Positions 1 through 8,907 of a stretch of DNA of 64,000 nucleotides are shown piece by piece (the first letter of the stretch is position 1; the number at the start of each line of letters is the position of its first letter). The translations under genes were made by a program, and so were the position numbers. This DNA comes from Affinirhizobium straminoryzae. Its GTDB lineage: Bacteria; Pseudomonadota; Alphaproteobacteria; Rhizobiales; Rhizobiaceae. The notes beneath the pieces were generated by a model that worked only from the letters and a program-made list of their open reading frames with translations, had not been told where the DNA came from and did not search any database. Location: assembly GCF_007004135.1 (NCBI RefSeq), contig NZ_VJMG01000078.1:42428-106427 (forward strand). The letters run 5' to 3'.

Positions 1-470
1 TCGCCACCATCGATGGCCGCGAATTCGTGCTGGCCGATATTCCGGGCCTGATCGAAGGCGCGCATGAAGGCGTTGGCATAGGCGACCGCTTCCTTGGCCA
101 TGTGGAGCGCACGCGCGTGCTGCTGCATCTGGTCTCCGCGCAGGAAGAACATGTCGGCAAGGCCTACAAGACCGTCAAGCACGAGCTGGAAGCCTATGGC
201 GGCGGTCTGGAGGACAAGGCGGAAATCGTGGCGCTGTCGCAGATCGACGTCCTGGACGAAAAGGAACTGAAGAAGAAGGCGAAGGAGTTGCAGAAGGCCT
301 GCGGTTCGCCGCCGCTGCTTCTCTCGGCCGCCGCGCATATGGGCGTTACGGAGGCGCTGCGGGCGCTCCGCGACGTCATCGTGGCCTCCAGCGAAAAGAC
401 GGCGCTGCCCGACCGCAGCCTTCCGGTCGCGGATGCGGACGATCTCGACGATGCCGGGGACGAGGACTGA
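1..470 (+). CDS. obgE: GTPase Obg/CgtA, C-terminal part (5' end outside window)
   Basis: The reading frame is open from the first bases (codons starting at base 3) to the TGA at 468-470, so only about the last 155 codons are present. The visible part has the G3 switch motif DIPGLIEGAHEGVGIGDRFL and the following HVERTR stretch typical of the Obg GTPase domain. A G4-like ALSQID segment follows, where most Obg proteins have NKID. The C-terminus ends in an acidic tail. Obg is an essential GTPase that binds the large ribosomal subunit and links ribosome maturation to growth. Only 5 bp separate it from proB, which suggests co-transcription. The N-terminal glycine-rich Obg fold is outside the window, so it cannot be checked. 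Confidence 0.95.
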   Translation, partial: ATIDGREFVLADIPGLIEGAHEGVGIGDRFLGHVERTRVLLHLVSAQEEHVGKAYKTVKHELEAYGGGLEDKAEIVALSQIDVLDEKELKKKAKELQKACGSPPLLLSAAAHMGVTEALRALRDVIVASSEKTALPDRSLPVADADDLDDAGDED

Positions 471-475
471 TCGTC

Positions 476-1648
476 ATGTCGCGCAAGCCCCTGAATGCTC
501 ATCGCCGCATCGTCATCAAGATCGGTTCCGCCCTGCTGGTGGACCGCAAGACGGGCCTGAAATCCGGCTGGCTCGATTCGGTCTGCGCCGATATCGCGGC
601 GCTGCGGGCGAACAACATCGAGGTGCTGGTGGTGTCCTCCGGCGCCATCGCGCTCGGCCGAACCGTGCTGGGGCTGGCGCCCGGCGCGCTGAAGCTTGAG
701 GAAAGCCAGGCGGCGGCGGCGGTCGGCCAGATCGCGCTTGCGCGTGCCTGGTCGGAAAGCCTGTCGCGGGATGGGATCGTCGCCGGCCAGATCCTGCTGA
801 CGCTCGGCGATACGGAAGAGCGTCGCCGGTATCTCAACGGCCGCGCCACCATCAACCAGCTGCTGAAGCTTGGTGCCGTGCCGATCATCAACGAGAATGA
901 CACGGTGGCGACCACCGAAATCCGCTATGGCGACAATGACCGGCTGGCGGCCCGTGTCGCCACCATGACCGGTGCGGACCTGTTGATCCTGCTCTCTGAT
1001 ATCGACGGCCTTTATACAGCGCCGCCGCATCTCGATCCGGATGCGAAGTTCCTCGATACGATCCCGTCGATCACGCCGGAGATCGAGGCCATGGCGGGCG
1101 GCGCTGCCTCCGAACTGTCGCGCGGCGGCATGCGCACCAAGATCGATGCCGGCAAGATCGCCACCAGCGCCGGCTGCGGCATGATCATCGCTTCGGGCAA
1201 GACCGATCATCCGCTAAGGGCGATCGAAAGCGGTGCCCGCTCCTCCTGGTTTGCGCCCTCCGGCACGCCCGTTACGGCGCGCAAGACCTGGATTGCCGGC
1301 CAGCTGCAGCCGGCGGGCACGCTGACGGTCGATGCGGGTGCTGAAAGGGCGCTTGCCTCCGGCAAGAGCCTGCTGCCCGCCGGCGTACGCGCCGTTATCG
1401 GCCCCTTCAGCCGCGGCGATACGGTTGCCATCATCGGCACGCAGGGCCGCGAGATCGCCCGCGGCCTGGTCGGCTATGATGCCGACGAGGCGCGCGCCAT
1501 TGCCGGACGCAAGTCCGGCGAGATCGAATCCATTCTCGGCTATGCCGGCCGCGCCGCCATGGTGCATCGCGATGATCTCGTGATCACCGGCCTGCTGGTG
1601 GCTGAAACCAAGGGCACTGTTGAGGAGGATGCCGCCCATGCTGGATAA
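476..1648 (+). CDS. proB: Glutamate 5-kinase
   Basis: This 390-aa protein catalyses the first step of proline synthesis, ATP-dependent phosphorylation of L-glutamate to glutamyl 5-phosphate. The N-terminal amino-acid-kinase domain (about residues 10-260) shows VIKIGSALL, the VVSSGAIALG loop and the IINENDTV nucleotide-binding segment. The C-terminal third (about 290-370) fits the PUA domain of full-length bacterial ProB. The ATG at 476 follows obgE closely and the preceding bases hold no alternative start. Its last 11 bp overlap the chosen start of proA, so the two are probably translationally coupled and their products act in sequence. Confidence 0.97.
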   Translation: MSRKPLNAHRRIVIKIGSALLVDRKTGLKSGWLDSVCADIAALRANNIEVLVVSSGAIALGRTVLGLAPGALKLEESQAAAAVGQIALARAWSESLSRDGIVAGQILLTLGDTEERRRYLNGRATINQLLKLGAVPIINENDTVATTEIRYGDNDRLAARVATMTGADLLILLSDIDGLYTAPPHLDPDAKFLDTIPSITPEIEAMAGGAASELSRGGMRTKIDAGKIATSAGCGMIIASGKTDHPLRAIESGARSSWFAPSGTPVTARKTWIAGQLQPAGTLTVDAGAERALASGKSLLPAGVRAVIGPFSRGDTVAIIGTQGREIARGLVGYDADEARAIAGRKSGEIESILGYAGRAAMVHRDDLVITGLLVAETKGTVEEDAAHAG

Positions 1649-2918
1649 GATTGCCGTTTCCGACATCGAACAGCTGATGCAGGCGATCGGCCGCAACGCG
1701 AAGGCGGCAGCGCGCCGGCTGGCTACGGCCTCGACGGACGCGAAGAACACGGCGCTGACCGCCGCCGCCGATGCCATCATCGCCGCGACGCCGGACATTC
1801 TCGCCGCCAATGCGCAGGATCTGGCTGCGGTCGCCGACAAGGGTCTGCAGCCTTCCTTCATCGACCGGCTGACGCTCAACGAAAAGCGTGTCGCCGAAAT
1901 GGCCGAGGGACTGAGAGCGATTGCCGCCCTTCCCGATCCGGTCGGCAGTGTGATTGCCGCCTGGGAACGCCCCAACGGCCTGAAGATCGAGCGCGTGCGC
2001 ACGCCGCTCGGCGTGATCGGTGTGATCTATGAAAGCCGCCCGAACGTGACGGCCGATGCAGGCGCGCTGTGTCTGAAAGCCGGCAATGCGGTGATCTTGC
2101 GCGGCGGCTCTGACTCCCTCCATTCATCGCAGGCAATCCATCGCTGCCTGTCGAAGGGCCTGGCCCTTGCCGGCCTGCCGGAAGAGGCGATCCAGATCGT
2201 CCCGGTCGCCGATCGTTCGGCCGTCGGCGCCATGTTGTCCGGTCTCGATGGCGCAATTGACGTCATCGTGCCGCGCGGCGGCAAAAGCCTTGTGGCCCGC
2301 GTCCAGACGGAAGCCCGCGTGCCAGTCTTTGCGCATCTGGAAGGCCTCTGCCACATCTATGTCGATGCCTCTGCCGATCTGGAAATGGCCGTCAATGTGG
2401 TGGTCAATGCGAAAATGCGCCGCACCGGCATCTGCGGAGCCGCCGAAACGCTGCTGGTCGATCAGGCCGCGGCCGACACGCACCTGAAACCGATCCTTGA
2501 GGCGCTGGCGACCAGGGGCTGCGAGATCCGCGCCTCCGAAGAGGTGCGCGCACGCGTGCCGGGTCTCATCCCCGCGACCGCAGAGGACTGGTGCACGGAA
2601 TATCTGGAGGCGATCATTTCGGTGACGCTGGTGGATGGCATCGAGGGGGCGATCCGCCACATCAACACCTATTCCTCGAACCACACGGAGGCGGTGCTGG
2701 CGGAGGATCCGGCGGTTGTGGCACGCTTCTTCAACGAGATCGATTCGGCGATCCTCCTGCACAATGCCTCCACCCAGTTTGCCGATGGCGGCGAATTCGG
2801 CATGGGCGGCGAGATCGGCATTTCCACCGGCAAGATGCATGCGCGCGGCCCGGTCGGTGTCGAGCAGCTGACCTCGTTCAAGTACCGGGTGCACGGCACC
2901 GGCCAGACGCGGCCCTGA
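1638..2918 (+). CDS. proA: Gamma-glutamyl phosphate reductase
   Basis: The protein reduces glutamyl 5-phosphate with NADPH to glutamate semialdehyde, the second step of proline synthesis. The aldehyde-dehydrogenase fold is recognisable from GVIGVIYESRPNVT, LRGGSDS and the catalytic-cysteine region RRTGICGAAETLL. The C-terminal FGMGGEIGISTGKMHARGP is a signature of this family. The frame also contains TTG 1620 and ATG 1629, but ATG 1638 (giving 426 aa) is preferred because a GAGGAGG sequence lies about 9 nt before it. That start sits inside the end of proB. The length is normal for the family. Confidence 0.96.
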   Translation: MLDKIAVSDIEQLMQAIGRNAKAAARRLATASTDAKNTALTAAADAIIAATPDILAANAQDLAAVADKGLQPSFIDRLTLNEKRVAEMAEGLRAIAALPDPVGSVIAAWERPNGLKIERVRTPLGVIGVIYESRPNVTADAGALCLKAGNAVILRGGSDSLHSSQAIHRCLSKGLALAGLPEEAIQIVPVADRSAVGAMLSGLDGAIDVIVPRGGKSLVARVQTEARVPVFAHLEGLCHIYVDASADLEMAVNVVVNAKMRRTGICGAAETLLVDQAAADTHLKPILEALATRGCEIRASEEVRARVPGLIPATAEDWCTEYLEAIISVTLVDGIEGAIRHINTYSSNHTEAVLAEDPAVVARFFNEIDSAILLHNASTQFADGGEFGMGGEIGISTGKMHARGPVGVEQLTSFKYRVHGTGQTRP

Positions 2919-2959
2919 CGCGCGTGGCGGAGGGGGAACGCCTGACACCTTATCTTTCC

Positions 2960-3604
2960 ATGCCGCATGTGGAGCGCGGCATGGTGGTCGGCCTGTTCGG
3001 CGGGTCGTTCAATCCGCCGCATCCCGGCCATCGGCTGGTGGCCGAGATCGCGCTGAAGCGGCTCGGCCTCGATCAGCTCTGGTGGATGGTGACGCCCGGC
3101 AATCCGCTGAAAAGCCGGTCCATTCTCTTGCCGCTGGCAGAGCGCATCGCGCTCAGTCGTGATCTGGCGCGCAATCCGCGCATCAAGATCACCGCCTTCG
3201 AGGAGCGGCTGAAGACGAGTTTCACTGCTCATACGCTCGCCCATGTGGTGGCGCGCCATCCGGGCGTGCGCTTTGTCTGGATCATGGGCGCCGACAGCCT
3301 GAAGACCTTTCACCGCTGGCAGAAATGGCGCGAGATCGCCGCTCTGGTGCCGATCGTCGTGGTGGACAGGCCGGGCGCCACGCTCTCCTTCCTCTCCTCG
3401 CCCGCGGCGCGTGCGCTCTCCTTTGCGCGAGTGGATGAAAATGCGGCGCGTTCGCTTGGCCTGCGCCGACCGCCGGCCTGGACCTTCATTCACGGCCCGC
3501 GCTCCACGCTGAGTTCCACGGAAATCCGGCAGGCTGCCCGCCCGGTCCCGATGCCGGGCTTGCGCGAGGCTTCCGGCGGACTGCGCCGCGCCTTGAAAGA
3601 TTAA
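2960..3604 (+). CDS. nadD: Nicotinate-nucleotide adenylyltransferase
   Basis: NadD transfers AMP to nicotinate mononucleotide, the penultimate step of NAD synthesis. The N-terminus carries GLFGGSFNPPHPGH, with the HxGH nucleotidyltransferase motif, then WWMVTPGNPLK and a C-terminal STEIRQAAR that matches the ISSTxIR signature. The start is uncertain. ATG 2960 gives 214 aa. ATG 2981 has the better ribosome site (GGAG six bases upstream), and GTG 2924 would add 12 residues. The gene follows proA after about 40 bp and is probably in the same transcript as rsfS and rlmH, an order common in rhizobia. Confidence 0.93.
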   Translation: MPHVERGMVVGLFGGSFNPPHPGHRLVAEIALKRLGLDQLWWMVTPGNPLKSRSILLPLAERIALSRDLARNPRIKITAFEERLKTSFTAHTLAHVVARHPGVRFVWIMGADSLKTFHRWQKWREIAALVPIVVVDRPGATLSFLSSPAARALSFARVDENAARSLGLRRPPAWTFIHGPRSTLSSTEIRQAARPVPMPGLREASGGLRRALKD

Positions 3605-3632
3605 CCATTCGATGCCACCTTCATGATCGTGG

Positions 3633-3649
3633 ATCTTCCGTCGGAAGAT
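3633..3649 (+). repeat. Short perfect hairpin between nadD and rsfS
   Basis: ATCTTCC and GGAAGAT form a 7-bp stem with a 3-nt loop, 8 bases before the GTG taken as the rsfS start. No T-run follows, so it is not a convincing terminator. It could affect rsfS translation or mRNA processing. Confidence 0.35.
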
Positions 3650-3656
3650 TCGCGTC

Positions 3657-4100
3657 GTGCCTGTTCTGTTCGTGACGAAAGGAAGACCTCTGACAACAGT
3701 ACACGCCAAGGGGAGAACGCTCAGCGTTATCCCGAAGAGCCTGGAACGTGGCGCCGATGCCGCCGCCCGCGCTCTCGAAGTGGTCCTCGCCAGCCTCGAG
3801 GACTCCAAGGCCGAAGACATCGTCACCATCAACATTGCCGGAAAATCCGCGCTGGGCGACTACATGGTCGTGGTCACCGGGCGCTCGAACCGGCATGTCT
3901 CGGCAATCTCGGAACATCTGTTGACCGACCTTAAGGACGAGGGCTTTGGCAGCGCCCGCGTCGAAGGCATGGACACGGGTGACTGGGTGCTGATTGACAC
4001 CGGTGACGTCATCATCCATGTGTTCCGCCCGGAAATCAGGGAGTTCTACAACATCGAAAAGATGTGGGCGGCTCCCGATGAGGAAGGAACGCTGCACTAG
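3657..4100 (+). CDS. rsfS: Ribosomal silencing factor RsfS (Iojap family)
   Basis: RsfS binds L14 on the 50S subunit and blocks subunit joining when nutrients are short. The Iojap/DUF143 domain is clear: SLEDSKAEDIVTINIAGKS, the YMVVVTGRSNRHV strand-helix, GDWVLIDTGDVIIHVF and the terminal REFYNIEKMW. No ATG lies before the domain. GTG 3657 (147 aa) and GTG 3672 are possible. A CTG at 3690, preceded by AAAGGA with good spacing, would give an N-terminus TTVHAKG that I associate with rhizobial homologues from memory. It sits between nadD and rlmH, as usual in this group. Confidence 0.92.
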   Translation: MPVLFVTKGRPLTTVHAKGRTLSVIPKSLERGADAAARALEVVLASLEDSKAEDIVTINIAGKSALGDYMVVVTGRSNRHVSAISEHLLTDLKDEGFGSARVEGMDTGDWVLIDTGDVIIHVFRPEIREFYNIEKMWAAPDEEGTLH

Positions 4101-4211
4101 CGCCCGATCAGCCAGAGCTGACCGCCGCAGGTGCGATGAGCCGCAACGGGCGGCTGGGCAGTGGCTCAGCCGAAAGCTCTTCTTGCGGCACCAGAATATG
4201 CGGTGGCAGAC

Positions 4212-4694
4212 ATGCGGATTGGCCTTTTTGCCGTGGGACGGCTCAAAGCCGGACCTGAGAAGGAACTTGCGTCACGCTATCTCGACCGCTTCGCCAAGGC
4301 TGGCCCGGCGGTGAGCCTTGAGTTTGCGCGCGTGACAGAAGTGAACGAAAGCCGCGCCTCCGCGGCGGACACCCGCAAGCGCGAGGAGGCCGGGCTTCTG
4401 GAAAAGAGCCTGCCCGAGGGGGCCGTGCTGATCCTGCTCGACGAGCGCGGCAAAGCACTGGATAGCCCCGCCTTCGCAAGTCTCGTCGGAAGATATCGCG
4501 ATCAGGGCAAGCGGGAGATGATGATTGCCATCGGCGGCGCCGATGGGCTTGATCCTGTGCTCTACGATCGCGCGGATGTCGTCATCAATCTCGGCTCCAT
4601 GACCTGGCCGCACCAGCTGGTGCGCATTTTGATCGCTGAACAGTTGTACCGTGCCGTCACCATCCTCTCCGGCCATCCCTATCACCGCGTCTGA
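4212..4694 (+). CDS. rlmH: 23S rRNA (pseudouridine-1915-N3) methyltransferase
   Basis: This is a SPOUT-class methyltransferase acting on pseudouridine 1915 in helix 69 of 23S rRNA. It is 160 aa when started at ATG 4212; the open frame runs upstream to 4161, but homology-like sequence begins at MRIGLFAVGRLK. Diagnostic motifs are LDERGK, the SAM-site knot IGGADGL, and the C-terminal RAVTILSGHPYHRV. Length and motifs are normal. It follows rsfS by about 110 bp, so both ribosome-related genes probably share an operon. Confidence 0.95.
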   Translation: MRIGLFAVGRLKAGPEKELASRYLDRFAKAGPAVSLEFARVTEVNESRASAADTRKREEAGLLEKSLPEGAVLILLDERGKALDSPAFASLVGRYRDQGKREMMIAIGGADGLDPVLYDRADVVINLGSMTWPHQLVRILIAEQLYRAVTILSGHPYHRV

Positions 4695-4828
4695 TGTGGA
4701 AGCGTGGCGGACCGGGGCCTCAGATTTTGCCTACACGATCTTGTTTCTGGTGCTGGCCGGCAAAAGGCCTTAGCTTGCTTCGATCAGGGCTGACGCAAAG
4801 AGTGGGAATGCGCAAGGGACAAGACAGC

Positions 4829-6226
4829 ATGCGCCTGGCGCCGCCGCTGGTTGCGGTGGTGCTGCTTGTCTTGGCAGGCGCTGGGCAGCTTCATGCGCAG
4901 GATGCTCAGGCTGTTGATATCGGAACGCCCGCCGATCAGCCGGCGGATGGTACGCCAGCCTCCTCTCCCACCGTCGATGCGCTTGAGCAGAAACGTGACC
5001 AGACGCGTGCCGAACTGGAGGAGCTGTCGAAGACGTTGAGCCTGTCCGGCGACAAGGCGAAATCGATCGGCGAGGCAATTGCCGCGCTCGACAAGAGCAG
5101 CGCCTCGATCCGTCAGGCACTGATCGAATCGGCTGCGCGGCGCAAGCAGCTGGAAGCGACGATCCGCAAGAGCGAGAACCGGATGGCGGAGCTGCGCGTC
5201 AGGCAGGATGGCATTCGCGCCTCGCTGCACGAACGGCGCGGCGTTCTGGCGGAGGTTCTGGCCGCGCTGCAGCGCATGGGGCGCAATCCGCCGCCGGCGC
5301 TGCTCGTCACGCCCGAAGATGCGCTGGGATCGGTGCGGAGCGCCATCCTTCTTGGTGCCGTCGTTCCCGGCATGCGCGCCGAGGCGGAGCGGTTGATGAC
5401 CGATCTGCAGTCCCTCTCCGATCTGGAAAGGGATGCTGCGGCCGAGAAGGACAAGGCTGCCGGCGCGATGAGCGCCAGCCTGGAGGAAGACCGGCGGATG
5501 GATCTGCTGCTTGCGGAAAACGACAAGCAGAGCCGCCAGAGCGCCGCCGAACTCGATGCCGAACGGCGCCGTTCCGAAGAGCTGGCCAGCCGGGCGACCA
5601 GCCTGCAGGGACTGATCCAGTCGCTGGAGGGCGAGATTTCTTCCGTGCGTGATGCGATGGCGCAGGCGCGCCAGGAGGAGGAGCGCCGCAAGCAGCTGAC
5701 GGCGGAGCAGCGCGAGAAGGCCGAGCAGCTGGCCGAAGGCGGCGTGCCCGACAAAAACCGTATTGCGCCCGCATATCCGTTTGCGAGCCTCAAGCAAAAG
5801 TTGACCTATCCGGTCGAAGGCGATGTGCTGAGGGCCTATGGCGATCCCGACGGCACCGGCCATCCGGCCAAGGGTGTGACCCTTGCCTCAGGCCCCGGTG
5901 CCGTGGTCACGGCACCCGCCGACGGTCTTGTCGTCTTTGCCGGCGCCTTCCGAAGCTATGGGCAGATGATCATTCTCAATGCAGGCGATGGGTATCACCT
6001 GGTCCTGACAGGCATGGAAAAGGTCAATGTGCGGCAGGGAAAGTTCGTTTTCGCGGGCGAACCGATAGCCGTCATGGGCGAGAAAAGAGTGGCGAGCGCA
6101 ACGGCGTTGGCGCTGGAAACAGATCGTCCAACGCTTTACATTGAATTCAGAAAGGACGGCACTCCGGTCGATTCGAAGCCGTGGTGGTCCACAAAGGAAA
6201 CTGGAAGGGCACGAAATGATTCGTAG
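4829..6226 (+). CDS. EnvC-like murein hydrolase activator (coiled coil plus degenerate LytM domain)
   Basis: This is a probable periplasmic protein of 465 aa with a Sec signal peptide (MRLAPPLVAVVLLVLAGAG, cleavage near HAQ-DA). A long Arg/Glu/Lys-rich coiled coil follows (about residues 50-330), then a C-terminal M23/LytM domain starting around YPVEGDVLRAYG. The zinc-binding HxxxD/HxH positions of active LytM enzymes are not intact: GHPAKGVTLAS replaces the first, and YHLVLTGM replaces the HxH strand. That matches EnvC/NlpD-type activators of amidases rather than a hydrolase. ATG 4808 is an alternative start seven codons upstream. The last 11 bp overlap ctpA. Confidence 0.9.
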   Translation: MRLAPPLVAVVLLVLAGAGQLHAQDAQAVDIGTPADQPADGTPASSPTVDALEQKRDQTRAELEELSKTLSLSGDKAKSIGEAIAALDKSSASIRQALIESAARRKQLEATIRKSENRMAELRVRQDGIRASLHERRGVLAEVLAALQRMGRNPPPALLVTPEDALGSVRSAILLGAVVPGMRAEAERLMTDLQSLSDLERDAAAEKDKAAGAMSASLEEDRRMDLLLAENDKQSRQSAAELDAERRRSEELASRATSLQGLIQSLEGEISSVRDAMAQARQEEERRKQLTAEQREKAEQLAEGGVPDKNRIAPAYPFASLKQKLTYPVEGDVLRAYGDPDGTGHPAKGVTLASGPGAVVTAPADGLVVFAGAFRSYGQMIILNAGDGYHLVLTGMEKVNVRQGKFVFAGEPIAVMGEKRVASATALALETDRPTLYIEFRKDGTPVDSKPWWSTKETGRARNDS

Positions 6227-7550
6227 GGCTTCTCTTGTCATCGTTGGGGCGCTGCTCGGCGCCACAGCCATGAGTGTCGTGTATTCCGCGGGCGTGCCGG
6301 CCCAGGCTGCGGGATCGTCGACCTATCGTGAGCTGTCGATTTTCGGGGACGTGTTCGAACGTGTCCGTGCCCAGTATGTCACGCCTCCGGATGAACAGAA
6401 GCTGATCGAAAATGCCATCAATGGCATGCTGTCGTCGCTTGATCCGCATTCCAGCTACATGAATGCCAAGGACGCGGCCGACATGCGCACCCAGACGAAG
6501 GGTGAGTTCGGCGGCCTCGGCATCGAAGTGACGATGGAAAACGAGCTGGTAAAGGTCATCACCCCGATCGACGATACGCCTGCGGCAAAGGCAGGCGTTC
6601 TCTCGGGCGATTACATCTCCGAGATTGACGGCAAGCCGGTGCGCGGCATGAAGCTCGAGGACGCGGTCGAAAAGATGCGTGGTCCGGTCAAGACGCCGAT
6701 CAAGCTGACCATCCTGCGCAAGGGCGCCGACAAGCCGATCGAACTCACCGTCGTGCGTGACGTGATTGCCGTGCGCGCCGTGAAATCGCGCGTCGAGCAG
6801 GGTGACATCGGCTATCTGCGCGTCATCTCCTTCACCGAAAAGACCTATGACGATCTCGAAAAGGCGATCAAGAAGATCAAGGCCGATGTTCCGGCCGACA
6901 AGCTGAAGGGCTATGTGCTCGATTTGCGTCTCAACCCGGGCGGTCTGCTCGACCAGGCGATCAACGTTTCCGACGCCTTCCTGGAGCGCGGCGAGGTGGT
7001 CTCCACCCGCGGTCGCAATCCGGAGGAAACCCGCCGCTTCAATGCCGGTCCGGGCGACCTGACGGATGGCAAGCCTGTGATCGTGCTGATCAACGGCGGC
7101 TCCGCATCCGCCTCGGAAATCGTGGCCGGTGCGCTGCAGGATCTGAAGCGCGCCACGGTGCTCGGCACGCGTTCCTTCGGCAAGGGGTCGGTCCAGACGA
7201 TCATCCCGCTCGGCGAGGCGGGTGCTTTGCGTCTGACCACGGCGCTCTATTACACGCCGTCCGGCAAGTCGATCCAAGGCACCGGCATCCAGCCGGACAT
7301 CAAGGTCGAGCAGCCGCTGCCGGCCGACCTGCAGGGCAAGATCCGCCCCGAAGGCGAATCCAGCCTGCGCGGCCATATCCAGGGTCAGAACGAGACCGAG
7401 GAAGGGTCCGGCTCCAGCGCCTATGTGCCGCCGGAAGCCAAGGACGATGTGCAGCTGAACTACGCGCTGGACCTGTTGCACGGCACGAAGACGGACCCGT
7501 CCTTCCCGCCGCATCAGGACAGCCCGACGGCCTCGGCGACCAAGCCCTGA
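6216..7550 (+). CDS. ctpA: Carboxyl-terminal processing protease, S41 family
   Basis: This is a secreted or membrane-anchored serine protease of 444 aa. Residues 1-32 form a signal or anchor segment, about 95-180 a PDZ domain (FGGLGIEV, GVLSGDYISEIDG), then the S41 catalytic domain. Ser298 in NGGSASASEIVAG and Lys323 in RSFGKGSVQT are the expected Ser/Lys dyad, 25 residues apart as in Prc/CtpA. Such proteases trim C-termini of periplasmic proteins, including peptidoglycan hydrolases. ATG 6216 is chosen for its GGAAGG site and the signal peptide; the open frame upstream runs inside the EnvC-like gene. Overlap with that gene suggests coupled expression. A terminator follows. Confidence 0.96.
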   Translation: MIRRASLVIVGALLGATAMSVVYSAGVPAQAAGSSTYRELSIFGDVFERVRAQYVTPPDEQKLIENAINGMLSSLDPHSSYMNAKDAADMRTQTKGEFGGLGIEVTMENELVKVITPIDDTPAAKAGVLSGDYISEIDGKPVRGMKLEDAVEKMRGPVKTPIKLTILRKGADKPIELTVVRDVIAVRAVKSRVEQGDIGYLRVISFTEKTYDDLEKAIKKIKADVPADKLKGYVLDLRLNPGGLLDQAINVSDAFLERGEVVSTRGRNPEETRRFNAGPGDLTDGKPVIVLINGGSASASEIVAGALQDLKRATVLGTRSFGKGSVQTIIPLGEAGALRLTTALYYTPSGKSIQGTGIQPDIKVEQPLPADLQGKIRPEGESSLRGHIQGQNETEEGSGSSAYVPPEAKDDVQLNYALDLLHGTKTDPSFPPHQDSPTASATKP

Positions 7551-7568
7551 CCTGACTTTGTTTTGCAG

Positions 7569-7600
7569 CCCGCCCTGCCCTTCCGGCCGGGCGGGTTTTC
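7569..7600 (+). terminator. Rho-independent terminator after ctpA
   Basis: CCCGCCC (7569-7575) pairs with GGGCGGG (7589-7595), followed directly by TTTT. It lies 18 bp after the ctpA stop and probably ends the transcript coming from the obg-ctpA region. Confidence 0.8.
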
Positions 7601-7703
7601 CATGAGCGTGTTGACGTTCTGACGCTTGTGTCTTCCCGAGAAGCAAGCGTTTCCGCTCTGGCGCGCTTGGCAATGAGAATGACTTTGGGGGCAGGCGGAA
7701 CCC

Positions 7704-8900
7704 GTGGGGACAGATCTTCGAGCGCCGCTCAAGGGCAAGGACGGGCGCCGGCGTGCGACCGGGTCCCGCCTGACGCTGGCGACCGTTCTGACGGGCCTCG
7801 GCGCTGCTGCCCTGCTCGGCGTTTCCTTCTATCTGATGCGCACCGCCGGATTGCCGCCCGGCGAACCCGTCGCAGTGACGCTTGCCGTGCCGCCGGCAGC
7901 GCCTGCGGCCCCGGCCCCGCTCCGTGCCACCTCTCCTCCGACTCCGTCAGTTTCTCCCGTTTCCGGCCAGTCCAGCGCGACTGTGGCACGCTCGGTGCCG
8001 GAGGATGGTTCCGTCGTGACCACCGTCTCGCCGCGTCTGCGCGATGGCAGCGGGCCAAAGCTGATCGATGCGCGTCTGGCGGGGCAGGACCCGCGCATGG
8101 CCGCCCAGCCGAATGAGGACCTGCTGGAAGAGACGCCCTTCGGCCGCCTGCCCGTGCGGGCGCCGGACGGATTGCGGCCGATGGACCAGTATGCACGGCC
8201 CTGGTCCGGAGCGCGCGGCAACCGCATCGCCATCGTCATCGGCGGGCTCGGCATCAGCCAGACCAGCACGCAGCGCGCCATCCGCACCTTGCCCGGCAGC
8301 GTGACCTTGGCCTTTGCGGCAAGCGGCAACAGCCTGCAGCGCTGGATGCAGGAGGCGCGCACCGGCGGCCACGAAATCCTGCTGCAGGTGCCGATGGAGC
8401 CTTTTGATTACCCGGCAAACGATCCCGGCCCCCTGACGCTGGTGACGGGCAAGCCTGCCGCGCAGAACCTGAAGGCGCTGCATCAGGCCATGGCGCGGAT
8501 CACCAATTATACCGGCATCGTGAACTTTCTCGGCGGCCGCTATCTGGCCGATGCGGGCGCGCTCGAACCCGTTCTGAAGGATATTGCCGCACGTGGCCTG
8601 CTGTTTCTCGATGACGGCGCCTTTGCGCAGTCGAAGACGGAAACGCTTGCCCGCACCCTCGATCTGCCGCATGGCTTTGCCGATCTGACGCTGGATGGCG
8701 AATTGCGGCGCGATGCGATCCTGCGCAAGCTGGACGATCTGCAGCGGATTGCGGAGCGCCGGGGCAACGCCATTGGCATCGGCTCTGCCTTCGATGAGAC
8801 AGTCGATGCCGTGGCCGAATGGATGAAACAGGCAGAGGGCAGGGGTATCGAGGTGGTCGGCGTGTCCGCCCTCGTCTCCGCGCCGCAACAACAGCAGTGA
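7704..8900 (+). CDS. Divergent polysaccharide deacetylase family protein
   Basis: A 398-aa protein with one N-terminal membrane segment (about residues 22-45), a Pro/Ala-rich linker (50-150) and a C-terminal domain of the divergent polysaccharide deacetylase family (PF04748/DUF610). Markers are NRIAIVIGGLGIS, VTLAFAASGN, EILLQVPMEPFDYP and GLLFLDDGAF. The first motif has IGG where related proteins have IDD, so enzyme activity is uncertain. The start is GTG 7704 with AGGCGG just upstream. It sits directly after the EnvC-like and CtpA genes, with which it is often found, so a role in envelope or septal peptidoglycan is a fair inference. Its substrate is unknown. Confidence 0.88.
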   Translation: MGTDLRAPLKGKDGRRRATGSRLTLATVLTGLGAAALLGVSFYLMRTAGLPPGEPVAVTLAVPPAAPAAPAPLRATSPPTPSVSPVSGQSSATVARSVPEDGSVVTTVSPRLRDGSGPKLIDARLAGQDPRMAAQPNEDLLEETPFGRLPVRAPDGLRPMDQYARPWSGARGNRIAIVIGGLGISQTSTQRAIRTLPGSVTLAFAASGNSLQRWMQEARTGGHEILLQVPMEPFDYPANDPGPLTLVTGKPAAQNLKALHQAMARITNYTGIVNFLGGRYLADAGALEPVLKDIAARGLLFLDDGAFAQSKTETLARTLDLPHGFADLTLDGELRRDAILRKLDDLQRIAERRGNAIGIGSAFDETVDAVAEWMKQAEGRGIEVVGVSALVSAPQQQQ

Positions 8901-8907
8901 GGACTGG

